From CBDCNH01 sp965219015 (GTDB lineage Bacteria > Pseudomonadota > Alphaproteobacteria > Rhodobacterales > Rhodobacteraceae), in assembly GCA_965219015.1 (NCBI GenBank), contig CBDCNH010000011.1:620001-684000 (forward strand): a DNA stretch of 64,000 nt, given 5' to 3'. A program made the translations under genes and the position numbers. The notes below the pieces were generated by a model, which was not told the origin of the DNA, did not search any database, and worked only from the letters and a program-made list of their open reading frames with translations. Shown piece by piece: positions 1-9,368 of the stretch. How positions within the stretch are numbered: position 1 is the stretch's first letter; each line of letters starts with the position of its first letter.

Positions 1-762
1 GGCAAGGCCGGCTGGGGCGAGAACATGGCGTTCCTCACCGCGATGTCGAACTCGTTCGGCGCGCGCTGGTTCGACGAGGACTGGAAGGCCCAGTTCGACA
101 CCAAGCCGTGGAAGGACACGCTGACTTTCTACGTCAACCTGATGAACGACGCAGGCCCTCCGGGCGCGTCCTCGAACGGGTTCAACGAGAACCTCGCCCT
201 CTTCCAGACCGGCAAGTGCGGGATGTGGATCGACGCGACGGTCGCAGCCTCGTTCGTGACGGACCCCAAGGACTCGACGGTCGCCGACAAGGTCGGCTTC
301 GCGCTGGCGCCGGACATGGGGCTCGGCAAGCGGTCGAACTGGCTCTGGGCCTGGAGCCTCGGCATCCCCGCCGGGACCAAGCAGGAAGCCGCGGCGAAGA
401 AGTTCGTCGAATGGGCGACCTCGAAGGAGTATCTCGATCTCGTCGCCTCGAAGGACGGCTGGGCGAGCGTGCCTCCGGGAACGCGGACCTCGCTCTACGA
501 GAACCCCGAGTACAAGAAGGTTCCGTTCGCGGCCGAGACGCTCGCCAGCATCGAAGCGGCCGATCCCGAGCATCCCACGGTCGATCCGGTGCCCTACACC
601 GGCGTGCAGTTCGTCGCGATCCCGGAGTTCCAGGGGATCGGCACCGCGGTCGGCCAGCAGTTCTCGGCCGCCCTTGCGGGGACCACGAGCGTCGATCAGG
701 CGCTGCAGAACGCGCAGGCGCTCACCACGCGTGAGATGTCGAAGGCCGGCTACCCGAAGTGA
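1..762 (+). CDS. smoE: Polyol (sorbitol/mannitol) ABC transporter substrate-binding protein, 3' part
   Basis: Periplasmic solute-binding component of a polyol importer. Its 5' end lies outside the window: the frame is open from base 1, with residues before the first visible ATG at 25, and about 253 C-terminal residues are present of a family size near 430. The segment is typical of the C-terminal lobe of family 1 extracellular solute-binding proteins, with an NENLALFQTGKCGMW stretch near the hinge and a WAWSLGIP motif. The assignment to polyols comes mainly from context: two permeases, an ATPase, a sorbitol dehydrogenase-like SDR and a mannitol 2-dehydrogenase follow on the same strand, the smoEFGK-smoS-mtlK order known from Rhodobacter. 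A strong hairpin follows the stop codon. Confidence 0.85.
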   Translation, partial: GKAGWGENMAFLTAMSNSFGARWFDEDWKAQFDTKPWKDTLTFYVNLMNDAGPPGASSNGFNENLALFQTGKCGMWIDATVAASFVTDPKDSTVADKVGFALAPDMGLGKRSNWLWAWSLGIPAGTKQEAAAKKFVEWATSKEYLDLVASKDGWASVPPGTRTSLYENPEYKKVPFAAETLASIEAADPEHPTVDPVPYTGVQFVAIPEFQGIGTAVGQQFSAALAGTTSVDQALQNAQALTTREMSKAGYPK

Positions 763-770
763 GCCGATGC

Positions 771-796
771 GGGACGGGGCCCAAGGGCTCCGTCCC
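771..796 (+). promoter_or_regulatory. Intercistronic stem-loop between smoE and smoF
   Basis: Bases 771-782 pair with 785-796 in a stem of about 11 pairs: GGGACGG with CCGTCCC at the base, then GGCCC with GGGCT including one G-T, around a CAAG tip. No T-run follows. Hairpins just after binding-protein genes commonly protect the upstream mRNA or reduce read-through, which makes the binding protein more abundant than the permeases. That role is inferred. Confidence 0.6.
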
Positions 797-863
797 CACG
801 TCCAGGGCCCGGCCTTCGCGCCCTGCCCCGCCCCATCCAACGTAGCGCATCCCCGAGGGTCTC

Positions 864-1733
864 ATGGCCACCCAGCACTCGCGCGCCGCCGCGCGGCTCA
901 TGATCTCGCCTGCCGTCATCCTTCTGCTCGGCTGGATGATCATCCCGCTCTCGATGACGCTCTACTTCTCGTTCCTGCACTACAATCTCCTGACGCCAGG
1001 CACGAACTTCATCGGCTTCGCGAACTACAGCTACTTCCTGACCGATCCCGCGTTCTTCTCGGCGCTCTGGAACACCATCGCCCTCGTCCTCGGCGTGCTC
1101 TTCGTGACCGTGTTCGGCGGAGTCGCGCTGGCGCTTCTCCTCGACCAGCCGATGTGGGGCCAGGGGATCGTCCGCATCCTCGTCATCGCGCCGTTCTTCG
1201 TGATGCCGACGGTGACGGCGCTCGTATGGAAGAACATGTTCTTCAACCCGGTGAACGGCCTCTTCGCCTATGCCGCGAAGGCGCTCGGGTTCCAGCCGGT
1301 CGACTGGCTGGCGCAGATCCCGCTCTTGTCGATCATCATCATCGTGGCCTGGCAGTGGCTGCCCTTCGCGACGCTCATCCTGCTCACCGCCGTGCAGTCG
1401 CTCGACCGCGAGCAGCACGAGGCGGCGGAGATGGACGGCGCCAGCGTGTGGTCGCGGTTCTGGTACCTGACGCTGCCGCATCTCAGCCGCGCCATAACCG
1501 TCGTCATCCTGATCCAGACGATCTTCCTCTTGTCGGTCTTCGCCGAGATCCTCGTGACCACCAACGGCGGCCCCGGCACGGCCTCGACCAACCTCACCTA
1601 CCTCGTCTACGTGCAGTCGCTCTTGCAGTTCGACGTGGGCGGCGGGTCGGCGGGCGGGATCGTCGCGGTCATCCTCGCAAACATTGTCGCGATCTTCCTG
1701 ATGCGGATGATCGGCAAGAACCTGGACGCCTGA
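864..1733 (+). CDS. smoF: Polyol ABC transporter permease 1
   Basis: Inner-membrane permease subunit (289 aa) of the polyol importer, binding-protein-dependent MalF type. About six hydrophobic segments are visible, the first at residues 12-35. The cytoplasmic EAA loop that docks on the ATPase is at about residues 186-205 (EAAEMDGASVW). A TNGGPGTAST stretch near residue 232 is typical of this permease subfamily. The ATG at 864 follows a 101-base gap that contains a hairpin, and the second permease begins one base after this stop, so translation is probably coupled. The substrate is inferred from the dehydrogenases of the operon. A different hexitol or pentitol remains possible. Confidence 0.88.
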   Translation: MATQHSRAAARLMISPAVILLLGWMIIPLSMTLYFSFLHYNLLTPGTNFIGFANYSYFLTDPAFFSALWNTIALVLGVLFVTVFGGVALALLLDQPMWGQGIVRILVIAPFFVMPTVTALVWKNMFFNPVNGLFAYAAKALGFQPVDWLAQIPLLSIIIIVAWQWLPFATLILLTAVQSLDREQHEAAEMDGASVWSRFWYLTLPHLSRAITVVILIQTIFLLSVFAEILVTTNGGPGTASTNLTYLVYVQSLLQFDVGGGSAGGIVAVILANIVAIFLMRMIGKNLDA

Positions 1734-1734
1734 C

Positions 1735-2565
1735 ATGGCCCGCGCCGTCACCCGCCAACAGAAGCTGACCGTCACGATCATCGCCTGGGCGATCGGGCTG
1801 CTGATCTTCTTCCCGATCCTGTGGACGTTCCTCACGTCGTTCAAGACCGAGGGCGAGGCGGTCGCGTCGCCGCCGGTGTTCCTGAACTTCCACTGGACGC
1901 TCGAGAACTACGGCGAGGTGCAGCGGCGCTCGAACTACGGGCTGCACTTCTTCAACTCGGTGGTGATCTCGCTCGGATCGACGCTGCTCGCGCTCATCAT
2001 CGCGATCCCGGCCGCCTGGGCGATGGCCTTCGTGCCGGGGAAGCGCACCAAGGACGTGCTGATGTGGATGCTCTCCACGAAGATGCTGCCGCCGGTGGGC
2101 GTGCTGATCCCGATCTACCTCCTGTTCCGCAGCACCGGGCTTCTCGACACGCGGATCGGGCTCGTGGTCGTGCTCACGCTCATCAACCTGCCGATCATCG
2201 TCTGGATGCTCTACACCTACTTCCGCGAGATCCCGGGCGAGATCCTCGAGGCGAGCCGGATGGACGGCGCGAGCCTGCGCTCTGAGATCCTCTACGTGCT
2301 GACGCCGATGGCGGTGCCGGGGATCGCCTCGACGCTGCTCCTCAACGTCATCCTCGCCTGGAACGAGGCGTTCTGGACGCTGAACCTGACCGCCGCCAAC
2401 GCCGCCCCGCTCACCGCCTTCATCGCGAGCTATTCCTCGCCCGAAGGTCTCTTCTATGCCAAGCTCAGCGCCGCCTCGACGATGGCGATCGCGCCGATCC
2501 TGATCATGGGCTGGTTCAGCCAGAAGCAACTCGTCCGCGGCCTGACGTTCGGCGCGGTGAAATAG
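1735..2565 (+). CDS. smoG: Polyol ABC transporter permease 2
   Basis: Second inner-membrane permease (276 aa), MalG type, pairing with the preceding permease. The first hydrophobic segment is at about residues 10-30 and several more follow. The EAA loop is near residue 171 (EASRMDGASLRSE). The C-terminus, with a short GLTFGAVK end, is typical for this subunit. It starts one base after smoF stops and is followed ten bases later by the ATPase gene, so all four transporter genes form one transcription unit. The family assignment is firm. The polyol substrate is inferred from the operon partners. Confidence 0.88.
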   Translation: MARAVTRQQKLTVTIIAWAIGLLIFFPILWTFLTSFKTEGEAVASPPVFLNFHWTLENYGEVQRRSNYGLHFFNSVVISLGSTLLALIIAIPAAWAMAFVPGKRTKDVLMWMLSTKMLPPVGVLIPIYLLFRSTGLLDTRIGLVVVLTLINLPIIVWMLYTYFREIPGEILEASRMDGASLRSEILYVLTPMAVPGIASTLLLNVILAWNEAFWTLNLTAANAAPLTAFIASYSSPEGLFYAKLSAASTMAIAPILIMGWFSQKQLVRGLTFGAVK

Positions 2566-2575
2566 GACAGCACAG

Positions 2576-3573
<998 letters not shown>

Positions 3574-3574
<1 letters not shown>

Positions 3575-4344
3575 TGCGTCTCGACGGCCGGTCGGCGTTG
3601 ATCACCGGGTCCGCCCGCGGCATCGGTCGTGCGTTCGCGGAGGCTTACGTGCGCGAAGGTGCTACCGTCGCGATCGCCGACATCAACATGGAGGCCGCCG
3701 AGCGTGCGGCCGCCGAGATCGGCACGGGCGCCTACGCGGTCCATCTCGACGTGACGGACCAGGGGTCGATCGATGCGGCGGTCGCCGCGGTGGTCGAGCG
3801 GACCGGCGGCATCGACATCCTCGTCAACAACGCCGGCCTCTTCGACCTTGCCGCCATCGCCGACATCACGCGCGCGAGCTACGACCGGGTGTTCGCCATC
3901 AACGTCGGCGGCACGCTCTTCGTGACGCAGGCGGCCGCGCGCGCCATGATCGAGCGCGGCCGGGGCGGCAAGATCATCAACATGGCGAGCCAGGCCGGCC
4001 GGCGCGGCGAAGCGCTCGTCGGCGTCTACTGCGCCTCGAAGGCGGCGGTGATCTCGCTCACGCAATCGGCGGGGCTGAACCTCATCGCGCACGGCATCAA
4101 CGTCAACGCCATCGCGCCGGGCGTCGTCGACGGCGAGCACTGGGACGGGGTGGACGCGCATTTCGCCAAGGCCGAGGGATTGCAGCCCGGCGAGAAGAAG
4201 GCGGCCGTGGGCGCCGCGGTGCCCTACGGGCGCATGGGCACGGCGGACGACCTGACCGGCATGGCGATCTTCCTCGCTACGCCCGAGGCCGACTACATCG
4301 TCGCGCAGTGTTACAACGTCGACGGCGGGAACTGGATGAGCTGA
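3574..4344 (+). CDS. smoS: Sorbitol dehydrogenase (SmoS-type SDR)
   Basis: Cytoplasmic NAD-dependent short-chain dehydrogenase (256 aa). It probably oxidises D-glucitol to D-fructose or a related polyol to its ketose. The Rossmann motif TGSARGIG is at about residues 11-18, the structural NNAG near residue 90, and the catalytic Ser and YCASK in the segment at residues 140-158. A VDGGNWMS end is typical of the family. It lies directly behind the transporter, matching smoS in Rhodobacter sphaeroides. Its start overlaps the smoK stop, and its own stop overlaps the next ATG. Substrate preference cannot be read from the sequence alone. Confidence 0.85.
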
Positions 4345-5120
4345 TGGACCTCGGGCTCGCCGGCAAGGTCGCGGTCGTCACCGGCGGCAGCCGCGGGATC
4401 GGCCTCGGCATCGCGGAGGCCTTCGCGCGCGAGGGCGCGCACGTGGTCATCGCGGCGCGCGGCGACGCCGCCGCGGAGGCGCGGCGGATCGCGGACGAGC
4501 ACGGCGTGCGCGCCGAGGCCGTCGCCTGCGACGTGGCGACCGCGGCGGGCTGCGACGCGCTCCTCGCCGCCGTGGCCGACCGCATGGGCGGCGCGGACAT
4601 CCTCGTCAACAACGCCGGCACCGGATCGAACGAGACCATCGCCGAGGCGCCGGACGCGAAGTGGCAGGCGTACTGGGACCTGCACGTGATGGCGGCGGTG
4701 CGGCTCTCGCGCGGGCTGGCACCGGGCATGCGCGCGCGGGGCGGCGGCGCGATCCTCAACAACGCCTCGATCTGCGCGGTGCAGCCGCTCTGGTACGAGC
4801 CGATCTACAACGTGACCAAGGCCGCGCTGCTGATGTTCTCGAAGACGCTGGCGCTCGAGCTCGTCGCCGACAACATCCGCGTCAACGCGGTCAACCCCGG
4901 CCTCATCCTGACGCCCGACTGGCGCAAGACCGCGACCGAGCTGAACCCCACCGACCCCGACGGGCACCTCCAGTCCGTCGCCGACGAATACGCGCCGATC
5001 AAGCGCTTCGGCACCGTGGCCGAACTCGCGGACTTCTTCGTCTTTCTCGCCTCCGAGCGCGCCAGCTACTCGGTCGGCTCCACCTACCATGTCGATGGCG
5101 GCATGCTGCGGACCACGTGA
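4344..5120 (+). CDS. Second SDR-family dehydrogenase of the polyol operon
   Basis: NAD(P)-dependent short-chain oxidoreductase (258 aa). The cofactor motif TGGSRGIG is near residue 13, NNAG near residue 88, a Ser in NNASIC and the YNVTK catalytic pair near residue 156. The ATG at 4344 overlaps the smoS stop in a TGATG arrangement. It belongs to the same superfamily as smoS but is clearly diverged from it. Its place between smoS and mtlK suggests oxidation of another polyol or sugar acid carried by the same transporter. The substrate is unknown. The family is certain, the role inferred. Confidence 0.8.
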   Translation: MDLGLAGKVAVVTGGSRGIGLGIAEAFAREGAHVVIAARGDAAAEARRIADEHGVRAEAVACDVATAAGCDALLAAVADRMGGADILVNNAGTGSNETIAEAPDAKWQAYWDLHVMAAVRLSRGLAPGMRARGGGAILNNASICAVQPLWYEPIYNVTKAALLMFSKTLALELVADNIRVNAVNPGLILTPDWRKTATELNPTDPDGHLQSVADEYAPIKRFGTVAELADFFVFLASERASYSVGSTYHVDGGMLRTT

Positions 5121-5130
5121 AGGAACTCCC

Positions 5131-6570
5131 ATGACCGACCCCGTCGCCACCCCCGCCTACGACCGCGCGGCGCTCACGCCCGGCATCGTCCACATCGGCG
5201 TCGGCAACTTCCACCGCGCGCACCAGGCGGTCTACCTCGACGACCTCTTCGCCACCGGGCGCGACCACGACTGGGCGATCCTCGGCGCAGGCGTGCGGCC
5301 GGGCGACGCCGCGATGCGCGAGGTGCTCGAGGCCGACAAGTTTCTCTCCACGGTGATCGAGCTCGACCCCGCGGGGTTCAGCGCGCGGCGCGTGGGCTCG
5401 ATGACGGGCTTCGTGCCCGTGGAGCCCGACAACGCGAGCCTGATCGCGGCGATGGCCGATCCCGCGATCCGCATCGTCTCGCTGACCGTCACCGAGGGCG
5501 GCTACTACGTCGATCCGGCGACGGGCCGGTTCGACCCCGCGCATCCCGACATCGCGGCCGACGCCGCGGCCCCCGACCGCCCCGCGACCGCCTTCGGCGC
5601 CATCCTCGCGGCACTCCGGCAGCGCCGGGAGGCGGGCACCCCGCCCTTCACGGTGATGTCCTGCGACAACCTCCCCGGCAACGGCCACGTCACGGCGGAT
5701 GCGGTCGCGGGGCTCGCCGGCCTGATCGACGCGGACCTCGCCGCCTGGGTCCGCGCCGAGGTCGCGTTCCCGAACGGCATGGTGGACCGGATCACGCCTG
5801 CGACGGGCCCCCGCGAGCGCGCGCTCGCGGCCGACCAGTTCGGCCTTACCGGCGGGGCGCCCGTGACCTGCGAGCCGTTCCGGCAATGGGTGCTCGAGGA
5901 CCATTTCCCGCTCGGCCGGCCCCGGCTCGAGGACGTGGGCGTGACCTTCACGCCCGACGTCCATGCCTTCGAGGCGATGAAGATCCGCATCCTCAACGGC
6001 GGCCACGCGATCATCGCCTACCCCGCGGCGCTGATGGACGTCCTCCTCGTCCATGAGGCGATGGCCGAGCCGCTGGTCTCGGGGCTGCTCGAGCGCGTCG
6101 AGCGGACGGAGGTGGTGCCGCACGTGGCGCCGGTGCCCGGCACCGACCTCGACGCCTACTTCACCCTCGTCAAGGACCGCTTCGCGAACCCCGAGATCGC
6201 CGACACGACGCGCAGGCTCTGCCTCGACGGCTCGAACCGGCAGCCGAAGTTCATCCTGCCCTCGCTGCGCGACGCGCTCGCCGCCGGCGGCGACGCCTCG
6301 GGCCTGATCCTCGGGTCCGCACTCTGGTGCCGCTACTGCTTCGGCACCACCGACAGCGGCGCCAAGACCGAGCCCAACGACCCGCGTTGGGACACGCTCA
6401 CGCGCACCGCACAGGCGGCAAAGTCCGACCCCTCCGCCTGGCTCGGCATGGCGGACATCTACGGCGACCTCGGGCGCCACGACGGCGTGCAGGCGACCTT
6501 CGCGCGGCACCTCGCTGCGCTCTGGGAGCGCGGCACGCGGGCGGTGCTGACGGAGTTCCTGGCGGGATAG
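5131..6570 (+). CDS. mtlK: Mannitol 2-dehydrogenase
   Basis: Long-chain polyol dehydrogenase (479 aa) oxidising D-mannitol, and often D-arabinitol or sorbitol, to the 2-ketose with NAD. N-terminal Rossmann segment IVHIGVGNFHRAHQAVYLDD, CDNLPGNG near residue 177, VDRITPATG near residue 217 and KIRILNGGHA near residue 287 carrying the catalytic Lys, Asn and His region. The start at 5131 was chosen because it follows AAGGAACTCCC and gives the usual family N-terminus. An upstream in-frame ATG at 5089 lies inside the preceding gene. It is the last gene of the operon. A tRNA on the opposite strand follows. Confidence 0.92.
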   Translation: MTDPVATPAYDRAALTPGIVHIGVGNFHRAHQAVYLDDLFATGRDHDWAILGAGVRPGDAAMREVLEADKFLSTVIELDPAGFSARRVGSMTGFVPVEPDNASLIAAMADPAIRIVSLTVTEGGYYVDPATGRFDPAHPDIAADAAAPDRPATAFGAILAALRQRREAGTPPFTVMSCDNLPGNGHVTADAVAGLAGLIDADLAAWVRAEVAFPNGMVDRITPATGPRERALAADQFGLTGGAPVTCEPFRQWVLEDHFPLGRPRLEDVGVTFTPDVHAFEAMKIRILNGGHAIIAYPAALMDVLLVHEAMAEPLVSGLLERVERTEVVPHVAPVPGTDLDAYFTLVKDRFANPEIADTTRRLCLDGSNRQPKFILPSLRDALAAGGDASGLILGSALWCRYCFGTTDSGAKTEPNDPRWDTLTRTAQAAKSDPSAWLGMADIYGDLGRHDGVQATFARHLAALWERGTRAVLTEFLAG

Positions 6571-6574
6571 ACGC

Positions 6575-6651
6575 TGGCGACCCCGGGACGACTCGAACGC
6601 CCAACATCCTGATTAGAAGTCAGGTGCTCTATCCAGTTGAGCTACGGGGCC
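6575..6651 (-). tRNA. tRNA-Arg (anticodon TCT)
   Basis: A 77-base cloverleaf on the minus strand. The acceptor stem GGCCCCG pairs with CGGGGTC (one G-T). The D arm has GCTC/GAGC, the anticodon stem CCTGA/TCAGG holds the loop CTTCTAA with TCT at positions 34-36, and a standard TTCGAGT T-loop is present. The discriminator is G and the CCA end is encoded. The TCT anticodon reads AGA/AGG, rare in such GC-rich DNA. It lies four bases beyond the mtlK stop, on the opposite strand. Confidence 0.95.
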
Positions 6652-6694
6652 GTCGAAGCGGCGCGCGACGCGTCCGAGCGCCGCGCGGCCCGTG

Positions 6695-7315
6695 TCAGTT
6701 CTTCGCGTAGTATTCCACGACGAGGTTCGGCTCCATCTTCACCGCATAGGGCACGTCGCCGAGCGCCGGCGTGCGGACGAAGGTGGCGGTCATCCGGGAA
6801 TGGTCGACCTCGAGGTAGTCGGGCACGTCGCGCTCGGGCAGGCCCACGGCCTCGAGCACGATGGCGAGCTGCTTCGAGCGGGCGCGAACCTCGACGCGGT
6901 CCCCTTCCCGCACGCGGTAGGACGAGATGTTGACCCGCGTGCCGTTCACCGTGACATGGCCGTGGTTGACGAACTGGCGCGCGGCGAAGATCGTCGGCAC
7001 GAACTTCGCGCGGTAGACCACCGCGTCGAGGCGGCTTTCGAGGAGGCCCACGAGGTTCTCGCCCGTGTCGCCCTTCACCCGCTCGGCCTCGCCGTAGATG
7101 CGGCGGAACTGCTTCTCGGTGAGGTCGCCGTAGTAGCCCTTCAGCTTCTGCTTGGCGCGGAGCTGCGTGCCGAAGTCCGACAGCTTCTGCTTGCGGCGCT
7201 GGCCGTGCTGGCCGGGGCCGTACTCGCGCTTGTTGACGGGCGACTTCGGGCGGCCCCAGATGTTCTCGCCCATCCGGCGGTCGATCTTGTACTTGGCAGA
7301 CGTGCGTTTCGTCAC
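6695..7315 (-). CDS. rpsD: 30S ribosomal protein S4
   Basis: Primary 16S rRNA-binding protein of the small subunit body (206 aa). The start is a GTG at 7315 giving the canonical N-terminus MTKRTSAKYKIDRRMGEN, preceded by AAGGAGAT. The GQHGQRR region and the S4 RNA-binding fold follow, with LDAVVYRAKFVPTIFAARQFVNHGHV near residue 93. The length matches alphaproteobacterial S4. It is monocistronic here, unlike E. coli where it sits in the alpha operon, and has its own sigma70-like promoter and a leader of about 130 bases. Confidence 0.97.
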   Translation of the reverse strand: MTKRTSAKYKIDRRMGENIWGRPKSPVNKREYGPGQHGQRRKQKLSDFGTQLRAKQKLKGYYGDLTEKQFRRIYGEAERVKGDTGENLVGLLESRLDAVVYRAKFVPTIFAARQFVNHGHVTVNGTRVNISSYRVREGDRVEVRARSKQLAIVLEAVGLPERDVPDYLEVDHSRMTATFVRTPALGDVPYAVKMEPNLVVEYYAKN

Positions 7316-7451
7316 GGCTGATCTCCTTCGCGGGCCCATGCGGGCGATGAAGGGCGTTGTCCTCTCCCGGGCCAAGCCGGGCGACAGGCCTCCCCTCGCG
7401 GGGGCCGCCAACACCAAAGCGCCCGAAGCGGCGTGCCGCGGGCGAGGCGCG

Positions 7452-7479
7452 GTTATAGCCGCCGCGACCGAAGTGTCAA
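7452..7479 (-). promoter_or_regulatory. Sigma70-type promoter of rpsD
   Basis: On the minus strand a perfect TTGACA (7479-7474) is followed after 16 bases by TATAAC (7457-7452), inside otherwise very GC-rich DNA. Transcription would begin near 7445 and give a leader of about 130 bases before the GTG start. This is one of the best sigma70 matches in the window. Confidence 0.75.
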
Positions 7480-7544
7480 CGGCGGCGGCTTGCAGCCCGG
7501 CGGACGGCGTGGCACCGAATGACCACCCGAACCCGGAGGCTCCG

Positions 7545-8795
7545 ATGATCCGCGACATTCCCGACCTCCACGATGCGGTGCGCGCGCGCTTCGCGCATGT
7601 CGCGTCCTGCCCCTTCGAGGGTCCGCGCGCGTTCTTCGAGAACGCCGGAGGGTCGCTCACGCTGCGCTCGGTCGTGGAGACCTCGGCGGCGTTCGCGTCC
7701 TACCCGGACAACCAGGGCCGCGCCAACGCCGCCGCGCGGCACATGGACGCCGTGATCGCGCGGGGCCGCGCGGCGATGGCGACGTTCCTCGGCGCGACAG
7801 ACGGGTCTGTCTTCGTCGGAGAGAGCGGCACGGAGGTGCTCTTCCGGCTGATCCGCACGGCCGCGCTCGGCGCGCCCGAGGGCGGCACGATCGTCGGAAG
7901 CACGCTCGAACACCCCGCATCGCGGAGCGCCGCCGCGCGTTGGGCGGACGTGACCGGCCGGCGCCACATCGTCGTGCCGCACGACGATGGGGCGGGCAGC
8001 GTCGGCGTCGAGGCGTACCGCGCGGCCCTCACGCCCGAGACGCGGGTGGCGACGATCATCCATACCTCGCCGGTGACGGGGATCGCCGTGGGCGTGGCCG
8101 AGATCGCCCGCGCCATCCGCGCGGTCGCGCCCGCGTGCTTCATCATCGTCGACGGGATCCAGTACGCGAGCCACGGCGCGGTCGACGTGGCCGCCCTCGA
8201 CATCGACGGCTACGCGATTTCGCCCTACAAGGTCTTCTCGCGGCATGGCTACGGCGTCGGCTGGGCGTCCGAGCGGCTCACGGCCTGCCCGAAGGAACAG
8301 CTCGCCGGCGCCCCCGCGGCCACCTGGGAGCTCGGCACCCGCGATGCCGGGAGCTACGCCACCTTCGCCGACGTGGTGGACTACCTCGCCTGGCTCGGCG
8401 GCCACGCCACCGACAGCGCGGACCCCCGCGCCCGGATCGAGGCGGCGGCCGGACTGATCCAAGCCGAGGAGGCCGCGCTGACCGATGCGGTGATGCACGG
8501 CGCAGGCAACCAGCGCGGCCTCGCCGAGATGCCCCGCGTCCGCATCATCGGCGGCCCCGACAATCCCGGCCGCAAGGGCACGCTCACGATCACCCATGAC
8601 GCCCTGCCCGCCGCGGACCTCGTGGCGCATCTCGGACGCCACGGCATCCGCACGCATGTCCGCAAGGCCGACCATTACAGCGGTGCGATCCTCGCTCCGC
8701 TGGGCATCGATGCCGCCGTCCGCGTCTCCATGAGCCACTACAACTCCGCCGCCGAGGTGGCGCAGTTTCTGGCGGCGATGGCCGAGGTGGAATGA
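7545..8795 (+). CDS. Class V aminotransferase, cysteine desulfurase-like PLP enzyme
   Basis: PLP-dependent fold-type I enzyme (416 aa) related to cysteine desulfurases and selenocysteine lyases. Visible marks are FFENAGGS at about residues 27-34, an HTSPVTGIAV cofactor-pocket segment, the PLP-binding Asp in IVDGIQYASHGAVDV and the Schiff-base Lys in ISPYKVFSRHGYG near residue 227. The conserved Cys loop of IscS/SufS desulfurases is not evident, so it may be a lyase or aminotransferase with another substrate. The ATG at 7545 follows GGAGG. It is transcribed away from rpsD and has no obvious functional partner. Confidence 0.75.
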   Translation: MIRDIPDLHDAVRARFAHVASCPFEGPRAFFENAGGSLTLRSVVETSAAFASYPDNQGRANAAARHMDAVIARGRAAMATFLGATDGSVFVGESGTEVLFRLIRTAALGAPEGGTIVGSTLEHPASRSAAARWADVTGRRHIVVPHDDGAGSVGVEAYRAALTPETRVATIIHTSPVTGIAVGVAEIARAIRAVAPACFIIVDGIQYASHGAVDVAALDIDGYAISPYKVFSRHGYGVGWASERLTACPKEQLAGAPAATWELGTRDAGSYATFADVVDYLAWLGGHATDSADPRARIEAAAGLIQAEEAALTDAVMHGAGNQRGLAEMPRVRIIGGPDNPGRKGTLTITHDALPAADLVAHLGRHGIRTHVRKADHYSGAILAPLGIDAAVRVSMSHYNSAAEVAQFLAAMAEVE

Positions 8796-8815
8796 CCGGT
8801 GCGACGGGCCGCGGC

Positions 8816-9247
8816 TCAGAAGAGTCCGATCTCCGCGAGCGTCCGGCTCAGGTCCGCCGGCAGCGCATCGTCGCTTGCGCGGACCCGCGCGAGGTCGCGG
8901 GGCGCATCGGCGGCCGTGAGGTAGCGCCAGCCCTGGAAGGCGCGACGGGGGACGGGCTCGATGCGGACGAGGGCCGGGTCGAGCACGATCCCGCAGCGCG
9001 GGATGCCGTCGGCCCCGCGACGCTCCTCGAGGGCGAGGATGCGCTGGCGCGCCAGCATCACGCCGCGGAACACCCAGTAGATCGAGCCGCCGGCCAGCAC
9101 CTCGTCGGCGCGCCGGGGCCACATCCGGGTGACGTGGACGGGCTTGCGCCCGGGCTCGGCGGCCATCCGCTCGCGCTGCCAGGCCTCGAGATCCTCGACC
9201 GCGTCGGCACCGACGCATAGCTTCATGATGTGAAGGGGATCGGGCAT
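8816..9247 (-). CDS. DUF1489 family protein
   Basis: Small conserved protein (143 aa) of a family found almost only in alphaproteobacteria, without known function. The start at 9247 gives the usual N-terminus MPDPLHIMKLCVG. Conserved-looking stretches are TRMWPRRADEVLAGGSIYWVFRGV near residue 42, RIEPVPRRAFQGWRYL near residue 97 and a terminal LPADLSRTLAEIGLF. There is no signal peptide or membrane segment, so it is probably cytoplasmic. It is convergent with the preceding PLP enzyme and divergent from nrdJ. Confidence 0.75.
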   Translation of the reverse strand: MPDPLHIMKLCVGADAVEDLEAWQRERMAAEPGRKPVHVTRMWPRRADEVLAGGSIYWVFRGVMLARQRILALEERRGADGIPRCGIVLDPALVRIEPVPRRAFQGWRYLTAADAPRDLARVRASDDALPADLSRTLAEIGLF

Positions 9248-9368
9248 GATGCTGTGGTCCTTCCGTCGTCCGACGCTAGCCCGTGTGGCACGGGAGGCCA
9301 AGGGCGTTTGACCGCGACCTTTCGGCAGAGTAGCCTCGCGGCCTTCCTCCGTTCCGAAAGCCACGCCG

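Noticed and set aside
108..1844. Long Arg-rich frames in alternative frames over the transporter genes
   Set aside because: They overlap genes with clear family motifs, are dominated by Arg, Pro and Gly, and lack ribosome sites. Such frames are expected in DNA of about 70 % GC.
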